DNA of 64,000 nt, taken from contig NZ_CAKAKE010000001.1 in the NCBI RefSeq assembly GCF_916618915.1, positions 2,711,001 to 2,775,000 of the forward strand. Reading direction: 5' to 3'. This stretch comes from Stenotrophomonas sp. Marseille-Q4652 (lineage in GTDB: Bacteria > Pseudomonadota > Gammaproteobacteria > Xanthomonadales > Xanthomonadaceae). The translations under genes were made by a program, and so were the position numbers. Of the stretch, positions 8,969 through 16,668 are shown piece by piece. The first letter of the stretch is position 1; each line of letters begins with the position of its first letter. The notes beneath the pieces are model-generated. The model worked only from the letters and a program-made list of their open reading frames with translations. It ran no database searches and had not been told where the DNA came from.

Positions 8969-9499
8969 TCACCCAGCTTCGACTGCCGTTGGCTGCGCCT
9001 GCAGTCGCAGGCGGCGCAGCCGCCACCAGATCCCGCCGGTGTGCAACAGCGAATACACCACCAGCGCCGCGGCGATGCCGAAGGTCAGCGGGCTGGCCTG
9101 GAAGCCGGAAGCACCGTCGCCGGTTGCGAGGGCGCCACTGCCCATCCGCCACGCCAGCCGGCCCAGCAACACCACCGTCAGCGCCGCGCCGATCCACGGA
9201 TTGGTGGTCGACCAGCCCTGCCCGTCGCTCCATTCGGTATGGGTATGACGCAACGCCAGCACGCCCAGGCCGATGCCGACCACCGCGCCGGTCACGATGC
9301 CCGGCAGCACCCCCGGCAGGAAGACGGCAGCCGATACCAGCGCCGCGCCCAGCAGCGCCATCACGCCCTGCCGGATCCCCGAGCGCACCGGCTTCCACGG
9401 CTGCCGGCCGAACGTGCGGCGGATACGCCGGTAATAGAGGAAGGCGATGGCCGCCATCGACAGGTAAGGCGTCAGCGGCGCAAGGGCAATGGCGGCCAT
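8969..9499 (-). CDS. DUF1453/CcdC-like membrane protein
   Basis: A 176-residue integral membrane protein with about four to five hydrophobic helices (near residues 5-20, 44-65, 68-90, 103-125 and 140-160). The pattern YLSMAAIAFLYYRRIRRTFG followed by a short basic loop resembles DUF1453/CcdC-type proteins. No catalytic residues are apparent and no function is known. The ATG giving MAAIALAPLT was preferred because it starts just before the first helix; an upstream ATG at 9589 would add a 30-residue non-conserved, cysteine-containing extension. No clear ribosome-binding site decides between them. Confidence 0.6.
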   Translation of the reverse strand: MAAIALAPLTPYLSMAAIAFLYYRRIRRTFGRQPWKPVRSGIRQGVMALLGAALVSAAVFLPGVLPGIVTGAVVGIGLGVLALRHTHTEWSDGQGWSTTNPWIGAALTVVLLGRLAWRMGSGALATGDGASGFQASPLTFGIAAALVVYSLLHTGGIWWRLRRLRLQAQPTAVEAG

Positions 9500-9909
9500 G
9501 CGGGAATCCCACAAGATGGCAAGTGTCACCTTGCGCAGCTGACAGCAACTGTCCGTTGCTTCCACGCATACGGCGATGCGCCAACCCATCTGGCTCGATC
9601 AGCCGCGCAAGCAGCACCGTGGGCGAGGTGTCATGAAGCCATCGCTTCATCGGCCAGTGGGGCTGCCGATGCCCACCACGGCCGGTCGGCAGCATGGCTT
9701 GACCCCGTATGCTCTCGATGGAGAGCATCGCGTCCGGCATCAGGACCACTAGGCTCGCATGCCGCTACAGACAACCCGCCAAGCAAATGCGTTGCGCCAC
9801 GTGCTGGTATCAGCGGCAGCTGGATTCGCGCTATCGGCAGCAACTGCTCGATACCACACTGATCTGGACAGCCCCGCTGCTGCAGGCGGCTGGCACCAGC
9901 TCGAATCCT
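9500..9909. other. 410-bp gap with no convincing gene
   Basis: Short open frames exist on both strands, but none has a ribosome-binding site or recognisable protein. A small inverted repeat, TGCTCTC-GATG-GAGAGCA, lies near 9709-9726. The stretch is the left border of the restriction/Abi island and may hold scrambled remains of older insertions. No tRNA or attachment-site duplication was recognised. Confidence 0.5.
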
Positions 9910-12243
9910 TCAGCGATACAGATGCCCTTGAATGGCAATAAATGCATTTCGGATGTCACTAACGGAGCCCAGCAGGCGCTTGGCATCGTTGGCGCCGCCA
10001 TAGCGGATGCGCAACATATCGCCGAGTTTGGCCGGAGCCAGTTCGTCCACCCCGTGCCGTTCATACGCACTCAGCACGTAATTTAGGAACTCGCGCATCT
10101 GTGGCTCGTATCCGGCCAGACCACTTTCACGAGCCGCTTCCACCCGTTCGGTTCGCGCCAAAGGCGCCAGAGCAAACCGTACATACCCCAGTACGTCAAA
10201 GATGTCGCTGTTTCCCGCATCAATTAGCCGCCGCATGTCATCCAGTCGCTCTCGGCCGTAGCCCATGTCCACGAGACGTTGCAGAAAAACCTCTCGTCTG
10301 TCCGGATCACTCCATGTGGTGCGTAGCTGGTCCTCATCAGGGACCAAGGCATTCAGGTCGCCAAACAGTTGCTGCATGAACTCCTGTGCGGTGATCATCC
10401 GCCCATCGTTTGACCAATACGTAGTCGCGGCCAGATAACGGATTGTGCGATCACGACCATCGGCCAGCTTCACCACGATTTTGGCCTCAGGCTCCTTCAC
10501 ACCTCCCGGCGGGCTACTTGGCCCAACCGGATAAGGCTCCCGGCCACCACCGGGCCCTACCGGCCCCGGCTTCCCTACCGGTTCGGGCGGCAACGGCTCA
10601 CCGTCCCACTCCGGGTCGTTGAAGTGCTCGTAGGCCCCCACGAAATCGTAGATGGTGAAGAAATCCTTGCCATCAAAGGTGCGCGTGCCACGGCCGATGA
10701 TCTGCTTGAACTCGATCATCGACTTGACCGGCCGCAGCAGCACGATGTTGCGCACGTTGCGTGCGTCCACGCCAGTGGACAGCTTCTGCGAGGTCGTCAG
10801 GATCGTCGGCAGGGTCTTTTCGTTGTCCTGGAACTCGCGCAGGTGGCGCTCACCCAGTTCGCCATCATCGGCGGTCACCCGCTCGCAGTAGTGCGGGTCC
10901 GGGTTGTCCTTGATCTGGTTGATGAAGTTGCGCACACGTGCGGCATGGTCCTGGGTAGCGCAGAACACCAGCGTCTTCTGCCGCTGGTCGATCTGGTCCA
11001 TGAACTCCTGCACGCGGCTGATCTCCCGCTCGTCGATCTGCAGCCGGGTATTGAAGTCAGCCTCGCTGTATTCCTTGTCCGGGTCGATCTCGCCCGCCAG
11101 CACCACGTCGCCGTCGCTGAAACGGTAAGTGTCCAGCGTCGAGACCATCTGCCGCACCTTGAACGGAGTGAGGAAGCCATCGCCGATGCCTTCCTTCAGC
11201 GCATAGGTGTACACCGGCTCGCCGAAATAGGCGTAGGTGTCGGCATTGGTATCGCGCTTGGGAGTGGCGGTCAGGCCCAGCTGCACCGCAGGCTTGAAGT
11301 ACTCCAAAATGCCACGCCAGGTGCTTTCGTCCCGGGCACCGCCACGGTGGCATTCGTCGATGATGATGAAATCGAAGAAGTCTGGCTCGTAGCCTTCAAA
11401 GGTGAACTGCGGCTCCTGCGTTCCCCCGCCATCGGTCATGAAGGTCTGGAAGATGGTGAAGAACACACTGGCGTTGCGCGGCAGCTTGCCCTGCTTGCGG
11501 ATCTGCTCGGGGCTGATGCGGCACAGCGCATCCGGCGGGAAAGCACTGAAAGCGTTGTAGGCCTGGTCGGCCAGGATGTTGCGGTCGGCCAGGAACAGGA
11601 TGCGCGGGCGGCGCACCGGGTCGCGGCTCAGGTTCCAGCGCGATTCGAACAGCTTCCACGCAATCTGGAAGGCAATGGACGTCTTGCCGGTGCCGGTAGC
11701 CAGGGTCAGCAGGATACGGTCACGCTGCTGGGCAATGGCCTCCAGCACCGCAGTGATGGCGTTGTGCTGGTAATAGCGTGGCTGCCACTTGCCGCCGCCG
11801 GTTTCGAACGGCACCGCGCCAAACCGCTCACGCCAGTCGTTGCCTTCGGGAAAACAGCGCAACCACAGTTCTTCCGGTGTCGGGAACGGCAGCGCCATGT
11901 CGCCTTCAGCGCCGGTATGCATGTCGATGGCGTACCAGCCGATGCCATTGCTGGAATAGCCGAAACGCGCCTTCAGCAGGCCGGCATATTGCTTGGCCTG
12001 GCCCACCCCGGCAGTGTGGCCCAGGCCGGCGCGCTTGGCTTCCAGCACCGCCAGCTGGCGGCCACGGTAGGACAGCACATAGTCGGCCGACAGCGCAGCC
12101 ATGCGCTGGCCGGCGCCCAGAATTCTGCCGGGGGCGATGGTCAGTTCCCGCGCGATATGCGAACCGGGCACCACGCCCCAGCCCGCTTCACGCAGCACCG
12201 GGTCAATACGATTGGCGCGGGTGTCGGCTTCCGTTTCCGTCAT
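9910..12243 (-). CDS. hsdR: type I restriction endonuclease subunit R
   Basis: The motor and nuclease subunit of a type I restriction system, 777 residues, of the shorter EcoEI-like type. The nuclease block is near residues 50-75 (ADYVLSYRG, then VLEAKRAG with the catalytic Glu and Lys). The helicase has Walker A ATGTGKTS near 180, DECHRGG, and LGLTATPKRD. The C-terminal EcoEI-type domain contains YWSNDGRMITAQEFM. Start: the ATG giving MTETEADTR, a typical HsdR beginning. It is the last gene of the hsdM-hsdS-abi-hsdR array, separated from abi by a 380-bp gap with opposite-strand elements, so it may have its own promoter. Confidence 0.95.
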   Translation of the reverse strand: MTETEADTRANRIDPVLREAGWGVVPGSHIARELTIAPGRILGAGQRMAALSADYVLSYRGRQLAVLEAKRAGLGHTAGVGQAKQYAGLLKARFGYSSNGIGWYAIDMHTGAEGDMALPFPTPEELWLRCFPEGNDWRERFGAVPFETGGGKWQPRYYQHNAITAVLEAIAQQRDRILLTLATGTGKTSIAFQIAWKLFESRWNLSRDPVRRPRILFLADRNILADQAYNAFSAFPPDALCRISPEQIRKQGKLPRNASVFFTIFQTFMTDGGGTQEPQFTFEGYEPDFFDFIIIDECHRGGARDESTWRGILEYFKPAVQLGLTATPKRDTNADTYAYFGEPVYTYALKEGIGDGFLTPFKVRQMVSTLDTYRFSDGDVVLAGEIDPDKEYSEADFNTRLQIDEREISRVQEFMDQIDQRQKTLVFCATQDHAARVRNFINQIKDNPDPHYCERVTADDGELGERHLREFQDNEKTLPTILTTSQKLSTGVDARNVRNIVLLRPVKSMIEFKQIIGRGTRTFDGKDFFTIYDFVGAYEHFNDPEWDGEPLPPEPVGKPGPVGPGGGREPYPVGPSSPPGGVKEPEAKIVVKLADGRDRTIRYLAATTYWSNDGRMITAQEFMQQLFGDLNALVPDEDQLRTTWSDPDRREVFLQRLVDMGYGRERLDDMRRLIDAGNSDIFDVLGYVRFALAPLARTERVEAARESGLAGYEPQMREFLNYVLSAYERHGVDELAPAKLGDMLRIRYGGANDAKRLLGSVSDIRNAFIAIQGHLYR

Positions 12244-12277
12244 ATGTGTGAACGCAGTCGCAGATGAACCGATGGTC

Positions 12278-12310
12278 GCCGGTTGCCGGGGCTTATGCAA
12301 TGCAACCGGC
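12278..12310. repeat. 9-bp inverted repeat upstream of hsdR
   Basis: GCCGGTTGC and GCAACCGGC separated by 15 bp. It sits between the hsdR start codon and the -10 box of repeat copy 1, so it could be an operator for either strand. A shorter palindrome (ATTGCGC-N3-GCGCAAT, 12520-12536) sits at a similar place before copy 2. Confidence 0.5.
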
Positions 12311-12320
12311 AAGGGAGCTC

Positions 12321-12387
12321 TAGAATCACGGCCAACATGACCCCCGCCTCTTGGTTCCTCGGAACTTACGCGGGGGTTCTTATTGTC
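12321..12387 (+). repeat. 67-bp repeat, copy 1 (promoter box plus hairpin)
   Basis: Matches 12565-12631 at 64 of 67 positions with no gaps. It begins exactly at TAGAAT, a good -10 sequence. It contains a nested hairpin: outer stem CCCCCGC (12341-12347) with GCGGGGG (12370-12376), and inner stem GTTCC/GGAAC. Sequence on either side of the repeat is unrelated to that around copy 2. Confidence 0.9.
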
Positions 12388-12484
12388 TGTCTGGCATCAC
12401 CAAGGCAGACTTGCCCACAAGTGGGTTGGGAGATCCCGGCCGGCGTCAGGGCTTCGGTGCGTTCACCGGGGCCTTTCGCTTTTC
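12333..12484 (+). ncRNA. candidate structured small RNA beside the abi gene (copy 1)
   Basis: A plausible RNA of about 150 nt. It would start just after TAGAAT (12321-12326), fold the nested CCCCCGC/GCGGGGG hairpin, then two small hairpins (CCCA-CAAG-TGGG near 12416 and GGGA-GA-TCCC near 12428), and end at a terminator (12448-12484). Structured RNAs are known beside AbiF-type genes; I have not matched this to that consensus. The alternative is a 52-codon frame from the ATG at 12337 whose first 17 codons are hydrophobic and shared with copy 2. Confidence 0.45.
12448..12484 (+). terminator. terminator of the candidate small RNA
   Basis: Stem AGGGC-TT-CGGTG / CACCG-GG-GCCTT with a CGTT loop and an internal 2x2 mismatch, followed by TTCGCTTTT. 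On the plus strand no gene precedes it other than the candidate RNA. Confidence 0.5.
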
Positions 12485-12540
12485 TGACCGCCTGATGCCG
12501 GTTCACCGCGCTTCCCCGCATTGCGCCTGGCGCAATAGAG

Positions 12541-12570
12541 TTGCATCAAGCGCGATTCCACCTGTAGAAT
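12541..12570 (+). promoter_or_regulatory. candidate promoter of repeat copy 2
   Basis: TTGCAT (12541-12546), 18 bp, TAGAAT (12565-12570). The transcript would run into the 3' end of abi in antisense. Confidence 0.45.
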
Positions 12571-12631
12571 CGCGGCCAACATGGCCCCTGCCTCTTGGTT
12601 CCTCGGAACTTACGCGGGGGTTCTTATTGTC
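12565..12631 (+). repeat. 67-bp repeat, copy 2 (promoter box plus hairpin), overlaps abi stop
   Basis: Second copy of the element at 12321-12387, 244 bp downstream. The three differences are A to G, A to G and C to T; the last turns a C-G pair of the outer stem into a T-G wobble, keeping the fold. The last 8 bp overlap the abi 3' end, including its TAA stop. No terminator follows, so any transcript continues antisense to abi. Confidence 0.9.
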
Positions 12632-13625
12632 CGCGTTCCGGCAGCCACCATGTTTCCCAACCATCCGGGACGCCCATGGCCGCGATGGATTGCTTGCGCT
12701 GGGAGGCCTGGACCGGAAAGGCCTGCAAGTGGTCGGCCAGGCGGTTGCGCCACTGACTACCGGGGCAAATCACATCCACCATGTGCCGCACGATGGCCAG
12801 ATAGACGAATGGCTTGGCCAACAAGTCCGGTTTGCCTGCAAACGCGGCACACCATACTGGTGCCCCTGAAGCCGGCATCTTCGGCTCGGACACCATGTTG
12901 CGGTTCCACACCCGGCTGAGGTGCGCCACCAGGTTGCGCAGGTAGCTGAGCGCACGCACCCAGCTGGTAAACGCCTTCCAGTCAGCAACGCCGTAACGGG
13001 CAGCAATGGCCTGCTGGTCGGGCACTTTCATCATCGACAGCAGCTGAGACACCGCGCCGAAATCCCAGACTTCGATGGCTACCCAGATCGGCATGTCCGG
13101 ACCATGCTTTTCCCGGTAATGCTTGACGAAATCCTCTTTCGAGCGCTGCACCAGCCCCTGATGCTTCTGCTGCCAAGCCGCAAACACGCTCGTGCCGGAA
13201 CGGGCATCACGCCGCTCGCGGAACGTCGGGTGGAAGCTGTCCTCGTGCAGGTGGGCAAACGTGTCGATCCTGCCCAGCCGGTAGGCCACTTCCACCCGCA
13301 GCGAGACTTCGATGCGTTCCAAGGCATCGGCCAGCAGCACGCGCAACTTGCGGTCGAACAGATACAGATCGACCGCATCGGAAAACGTGGTGCCCGCCAC
13401 GAAATCATCGGTACGCACCGAATGCAATGCGCCGGTGGCCGCATCCTGTTCAAGGCGGAACACCCGGAACGGGTACCAGTAGGCACTGAGCCGGTAATAG
13501 CCCACGCGCTGCAACCAGGCCTCTGCCCAAACCTCATCGGGCACGCTCATGCCACGTGCCTTCAGCAGCTCCAACTGCTCCTCAAATGCCTTCCACGGCC
13601 GTCCATAGCGGTTGGTGTCATTCAT
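12624..13625 (-). CDS. Abi family protein (Abi_2, AbiD/AbiF type)
   Basis: A 333-residue abortive-infection protein of the Abi_2 family (AbiD/AbiF), HEPN-like proteins thought to cleave RNA when phage infects. Family marks are GYYRLSAYWYPFR (residues 42-54), then LFDRKLRVLLADALERIEV (89-107). The HEPN motif R-x4-H is RNLVAH (Arg230, His235). It begins 13 nt after the hsdS stop, so it should be co-transcribed with hsdM and hsdS, tying its expression to the restriction system. Its stop codon lies inside a 67-bp opposite-strand repeat carrying a hairpin and promoter-like box. Codon use is less GC-rich than the core genes, consistent with transfer. Confidence 0.9.
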   Translation of the reverse strand: MNDTNRYGRPWKAFEEQLELLKARGMSVPDEVWAEAWLQRVGYYRLSAYWYPFRVFRLEQDAATGALHSVRTDDFVAGTTFSDAVDLYLFDRKLRVLLADALERIEVSLRVEVAYRLGRIDTFAHLHEDSFHPTFRERRDARSGTSVFAAWQQKHQGLVQRSKEDFVKHYREKHGPDMPIWVAIEVWDFGAVSQLLSMMKVPDQQAIAARYGVADWKAFTSWVRALSYLRNLVAHLSRVWNRNMVSEPKMPASGAPVWCAAFAGKPDLLAKPFVYLAIVRHMVDVICPGSQWRNRLADHLQAFPVQASQRKQSIAAMGVPDGWETWWLPERGQ

Positions 13626-13638
13626 TGCGCGGTGATAG

Positions 13639-14880
13639 TCAGGTCAATTGGCCGGAGAAGGCTTTCTGCAGCAGGGATTGGCGGAGGTTGGCGAGGTCGG
13701 TGAGTTTGCTCTTGTAGAGTGACTCCAGGCAACCAACTTTCCTCTCCAAAGCAATCAAATCTTCGACAATTCGCTCCTGATCTTTCTCGGGAAAGTTGGG
13801 TATCAGTAATCCTTGGAGCTTTCCGATCGTGAGGGTATCCACTGTCGCTCCATTTCCTCGCTCAAGCTGGTCGTAGAATGATGACGACCTTATCCACAAC
13901 TTCACATAGGCGCTCAAAACTTCTGAAGTTCGCCGCATCCACAGGACACTGGCATCCTTGAAGTAGAAACGATCACCTTCTTGGACGATATAGGCATTCC
14001 CGATAGTACCAATGGCCGTAATGAGGATATCGCCCGGACTGGGAACACCTGTTTTGGCAGCCAGTTCGTCATAGTGCGATTCCGAAATAAACAGCTCATT
14101 GTCTACACGACCTTCCTGTGCCAATCGCGTGACCTCGCGTCCACGATAGAAAGGAACTCCGGAATCTTTCCACTCAGACTTCAGAACCCGCTTGCTCGAA
14201 CCCACCTCGAATAATTCGTCAATGCGGCACTCTTTGCTGGCAAAGCTCTTGAAAGTCGAGTCGAGCTTAATTTTGAACAAAGCTCGCGCATCCGCCAGAT
14301 TGGCCTCGGCAAGGGCGCGGGCGCGATCGAGGGCGGCGAAGGCCTGATCGAGGATCGCGACGATGCGTTTTTGCTCGTCCAGTGGGGGGAGTGGCACCGG
14401 GACGTTGCCTAGATTTTTTCTGCTGATCCGTCGCCTTGTCGTTCCTGAGCAAAGATCATCAACGGCGCGCAGATATTCTTGAGTCTGTGAGTAATAGACA
14501 AAGAACTTTGGATCGATTGAGGCCTGTTGAACGCGCACGATTGAACAATCGACGGCGGTGATCATTTTCTGCGCCGTATCGGGGACGATGCAGGCTCGCC
14601 CGACTGGATCAGGAAGGCGGGATATAAGAAGGTCACCAGGAATGACTTCAAAGCACTTAAGTCGCGAAAAAGTTGCTTCGTCAATGAAACGTGCCTTTTC
14701 GGATCGATCCTTGAATTGACCGATGCCCACGTTTCCGGTTTGGATCAGGCGGACGCCTGAGTCAGCCTGATCCTTCGATTCGATCCAATCTCCGTCAGTA
14801 AAAACCTCTGCAATCTTCGCAAGCGGCTGCGCTTTCCATGCGCCCAGGGGGAATTGGGAGGCGAACGCTTCGTTCTTCAC
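13639..14880 (-). CDS. hsdS: type I restriction specificity subunit S
   Basis: DNA-sequence-recognition subunit of the type I system, 413 residues. Two target-recognition domains (about 12-165 and 215-375) are each followed by a conserved helix: PVPLPPLDEQKRIVAILDQ after the first, and the region ending SLLQKAFSGQLT at the C-terminus. The start is a GTG overlapping the hsdM stop as GTGA, a translational coupling signal. The recognition domains are clearly more AT-rich than the surrounding genes, as expected of specificity genes exchanged between strains. The target sequence cannot be predicted by eye. Confidence 0.94.
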   Translation of the reverse strand: MKNEAFASQFPLGAWKAQPLAKIAEVFTDGDWIESKDQADSGVRLIQTGNVGIGQFKDRSEKARFIDEATFSRLKCFEVIPGDLLISRLPDPVGRACIVPDTAQKMITAVDCSIVRVQQASIDPKFFVYYSQTQEYLRAVDDLCSGTTRRRISRKNLGNVPVPLPPLDEQKRIVAILDQAFAALDRARALAEANLADARALFKIKLDSTFKSFASKECRIDELFEVGSSKRVLKSEWKDSGVPFYRGREVTRLAQEGRVDNELFISESHYDELAAKTGVPSPGDILITAIGTIGNAYIVQEGDRFYFKDASVLWMRRTSEVLSAYVKLWIRSSSFYDQLERGNGATVDTLTIGKLQGLLIPNFPEKDQERIVEDLIALERKVGCLESLYKSKLTDLANLRQSLLQKAFSGQLT

Positions 14881-16334
14881 AACATCCCCCGAATCTCTTC
14901 CAAAATTTCCGCCGTTTCCACATCCCGCGCCAGCATGTCGGCAATGATCTGCTCGGGGCTGCGCAGGGCTTCGGCTTCTGGCGCATTCGGGTTCTTGACC
15001 GACAGATCCCAGGTGGCCGGGTCGATGTTCTCCACGCCCAGCGTCCAGCTGTTGCCGGTATCGGGCTTGTCCGCCTGCAGGGCGATGAACTCGGCCAGGT
15101 CGGCATCATTGAGTGGGTTGGTCTTGCCGAGGTTGCGGCCGGGGTCGAGCTGGTAGTACCAGACCTTGCGGGTGGGCGCGCCTTTGTCGAAGAACAGCAC
15201 CACGGTTTTCACCCCGGCGCCCTGGAAGGTGCCGGACGGGCAATCAAGCACGGTGTGCAGGTTGCAGCTGGTGAGCAGCTCCTTGCGCAGTTCGACGCTG
15301 GCATTGTCGGTGTTGGACAGGAAGGTGTTCTTGATGACCACCGCGCCGCGGCCGCCGGCCTTGAGCTTGCGGATGAAGTGCTGCAGGAACAGGTAGGCAG
15401 TTTCGCCGGATTTGATTGGGAAGTTCTGCTGCACTTCCTTGCGCTCGCCGCCACCGAACGGCGGGTTGGCCAGCACGATGTCGTGGCGGTCGGCCTGCTG
15501 GATGTCCATCAGGTTTTCGGCCAGCGTATTGGTGTGGCGGATGTTGGGCGCATCCACGCCGTGCAGGATCAGGTTCATCACGCCCAGCACATAGGCCAGC
15601 GACTTCTTCTCCTGGCCGTAGAAGGTGCGGGTCTGCAGTGTGTCCCACTGGGTGGCGGAAAGATCATCACGGCGCAGGTAGTCGAAGGCTTCGCAGAGGA
15701 AGCCGGCCGAGCCACAGGCACCGTCGTAAATGGTTTCGCCGATGACCGGCTGGACCACCTGGATCATGGCGCGGATCAACGGGCGCGGGGTGTAGTACTC
15801 GCCACCGTTGCGGCCGGCGTTGCCCATGCGCTTGATGCGGGTTTCATACAGGTCCGACAGCTCGTGCTTGGCCTGGGTGCTACCGAAGTTGAGGGTGTCG
15901 ACGATCTCCAGCACATCGCGCAGGGTGTAACCGGAGCGGAAGCGGTTGCTGATTTCGGTAAAGATCTGGCCGATCTTGTATTCCAGCGAATCGGCGTTGT
16001 CACTGCTGTCGCGGAACGAGGTGAGGTAGGGGAACAGCTCGCCGTTGACGAACTCGATCAGGTCCTTGCCGGTGCGGGCGTTGGGGTCAAACTGGCCGTC
16101 GGCGGTTTTCGGTGCGGCCCAGGTTCCCCAGCGGTACGGTTCATCGAGCAGTGGAGTGTAGTCATCGCCCCGGAGCACGGCTTCGTCGGCCCACTCCTGC
16201 TCCATGTCGTCCAGGTACTTGAGGAACAGCAGCCATGAAGTCTGCTCGGCATAGTCCAGCTCGGAGGCCAGCCCTTCGTCGTTGCGCATGGCGCGGTCGA
16301 TGTTGTTGAAGGCGTTTTCAAACATTCCTTTCAT
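14877..16334 (-). CDS. hsdM: type I restriction DNA methyltransferase subunit M
   Basis: The N6-adenine methyltransferase of the type I system, 485 residues. An N-terminal HsdM helical domain (residues 1-125) precedes the catalytic domain. The SAM-binding motif is YDGACGSAGF and the catalytic motif is LANPPFGGG, near residue 290, diagnostic of N6-adenine methylases. It is the first gene of the minus-strand operon hsdM-hsdS-abi-hsdR. Two starts are possible, MKGMFENAF and MFENAF three codons later; the sequence before both is GGAAAGGA-like, so they cannot be separated. Confidence 0.96.
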   Translation of the reverse strand: MKGMFENAFNNIDRAMRNDEGLASELDYAEQTSWLLFLKYLDDMEQEWADEAVLRGDDYTPLLDEPYRWGTWAAPKTADGQFDPNARTGKDLIEFVNGELFPYLTSFRDSSDNADSLEYKIGQIFTEISNRFRSGYTLRDVLEIVDTLNFGSTQAKHELSDLYETRIKRMGNAGRNGGEYYTPRPLIRAMIQVVQPVIGETIYDGACGSAGFLCEAFDYLRRDDLSATQWDTLQTRTFYGQEKKSLAYVLGVMNLILHGVDAPNIRHTNTLAENLMDIQQADRHDIVLANPPFGGGERKEVQQNFPIKSGETAYLFLQHFIRKLKAGGRGAVVIKNTFLSNTDNASVELRKELLTSCNLHTVLDCPSGTFQGAGVKTVVLFFDKGAPTRKVWYYQLDPGRNLGKTNPLNDADLAEFIALQADKPDTGNSWTLGVENIDPATWDLSVKNPNAPEAEALRSPEQIIADMLARDVETAEILEEIRGML

Positions 16335-16668
16335 TCCTTTCCGGACTGGCCCAGCGATGCTTGGAGCCGTTCAAATGGCGCTCGCCGGCGACCCAGCAAG
16401 CCTGATTTCTTTGGGGAGACGTTGACCGATACAACAGCCATGTCCCGAACCGGATCATCTTAGGCGCCACCTTTAGATTGAGCCATGGCACTACTGGGCT
16501 GATGCAGGCTTTGCTCTTCTGGCAATGCTTGGCATTCCCCCACTCCCGTAATACTGCCCCCCCGCTGCATAGGCGCCTCGATTCAAGTACTCAATTCTTA
16601 GCGCAAGCCGCGATGGCAACGCACCGAAACAGGCGGCACCGAAGTGTCGTCCCCGGGCTTACAGGAGC
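16335..16668. other. 334-bp gap between hsdM and recD
   Basis: It holds the upstream region of the hsd operon. I see no good -35/-10 pair reading toward hsdM and no coding frame of note. The base composition is visibly less GC-rich than in recBCD, and the stretch marks the right border of the defence island. No terminator was recognised after recD. Confidence 0.5.

Noticed and set aside
9709..10086. Small frames in the gap before hsdR
   Set aside because: They run into hsdR on the opposite strand, lack ribosome-binding sites and give no recognisable protein.
12321..12631. CRISPR array
   Set aside because: Only two copies, 244 bp apart, with a promoter box inside each; no spacer-repeat periodicity and no cas genes.
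16335..16668. Clear promoter of the hsd operon
   Set aside because: TTGTAT and TTGAAC occur on the minus strand but neither has a reasonable -10 at 16-18 bp.
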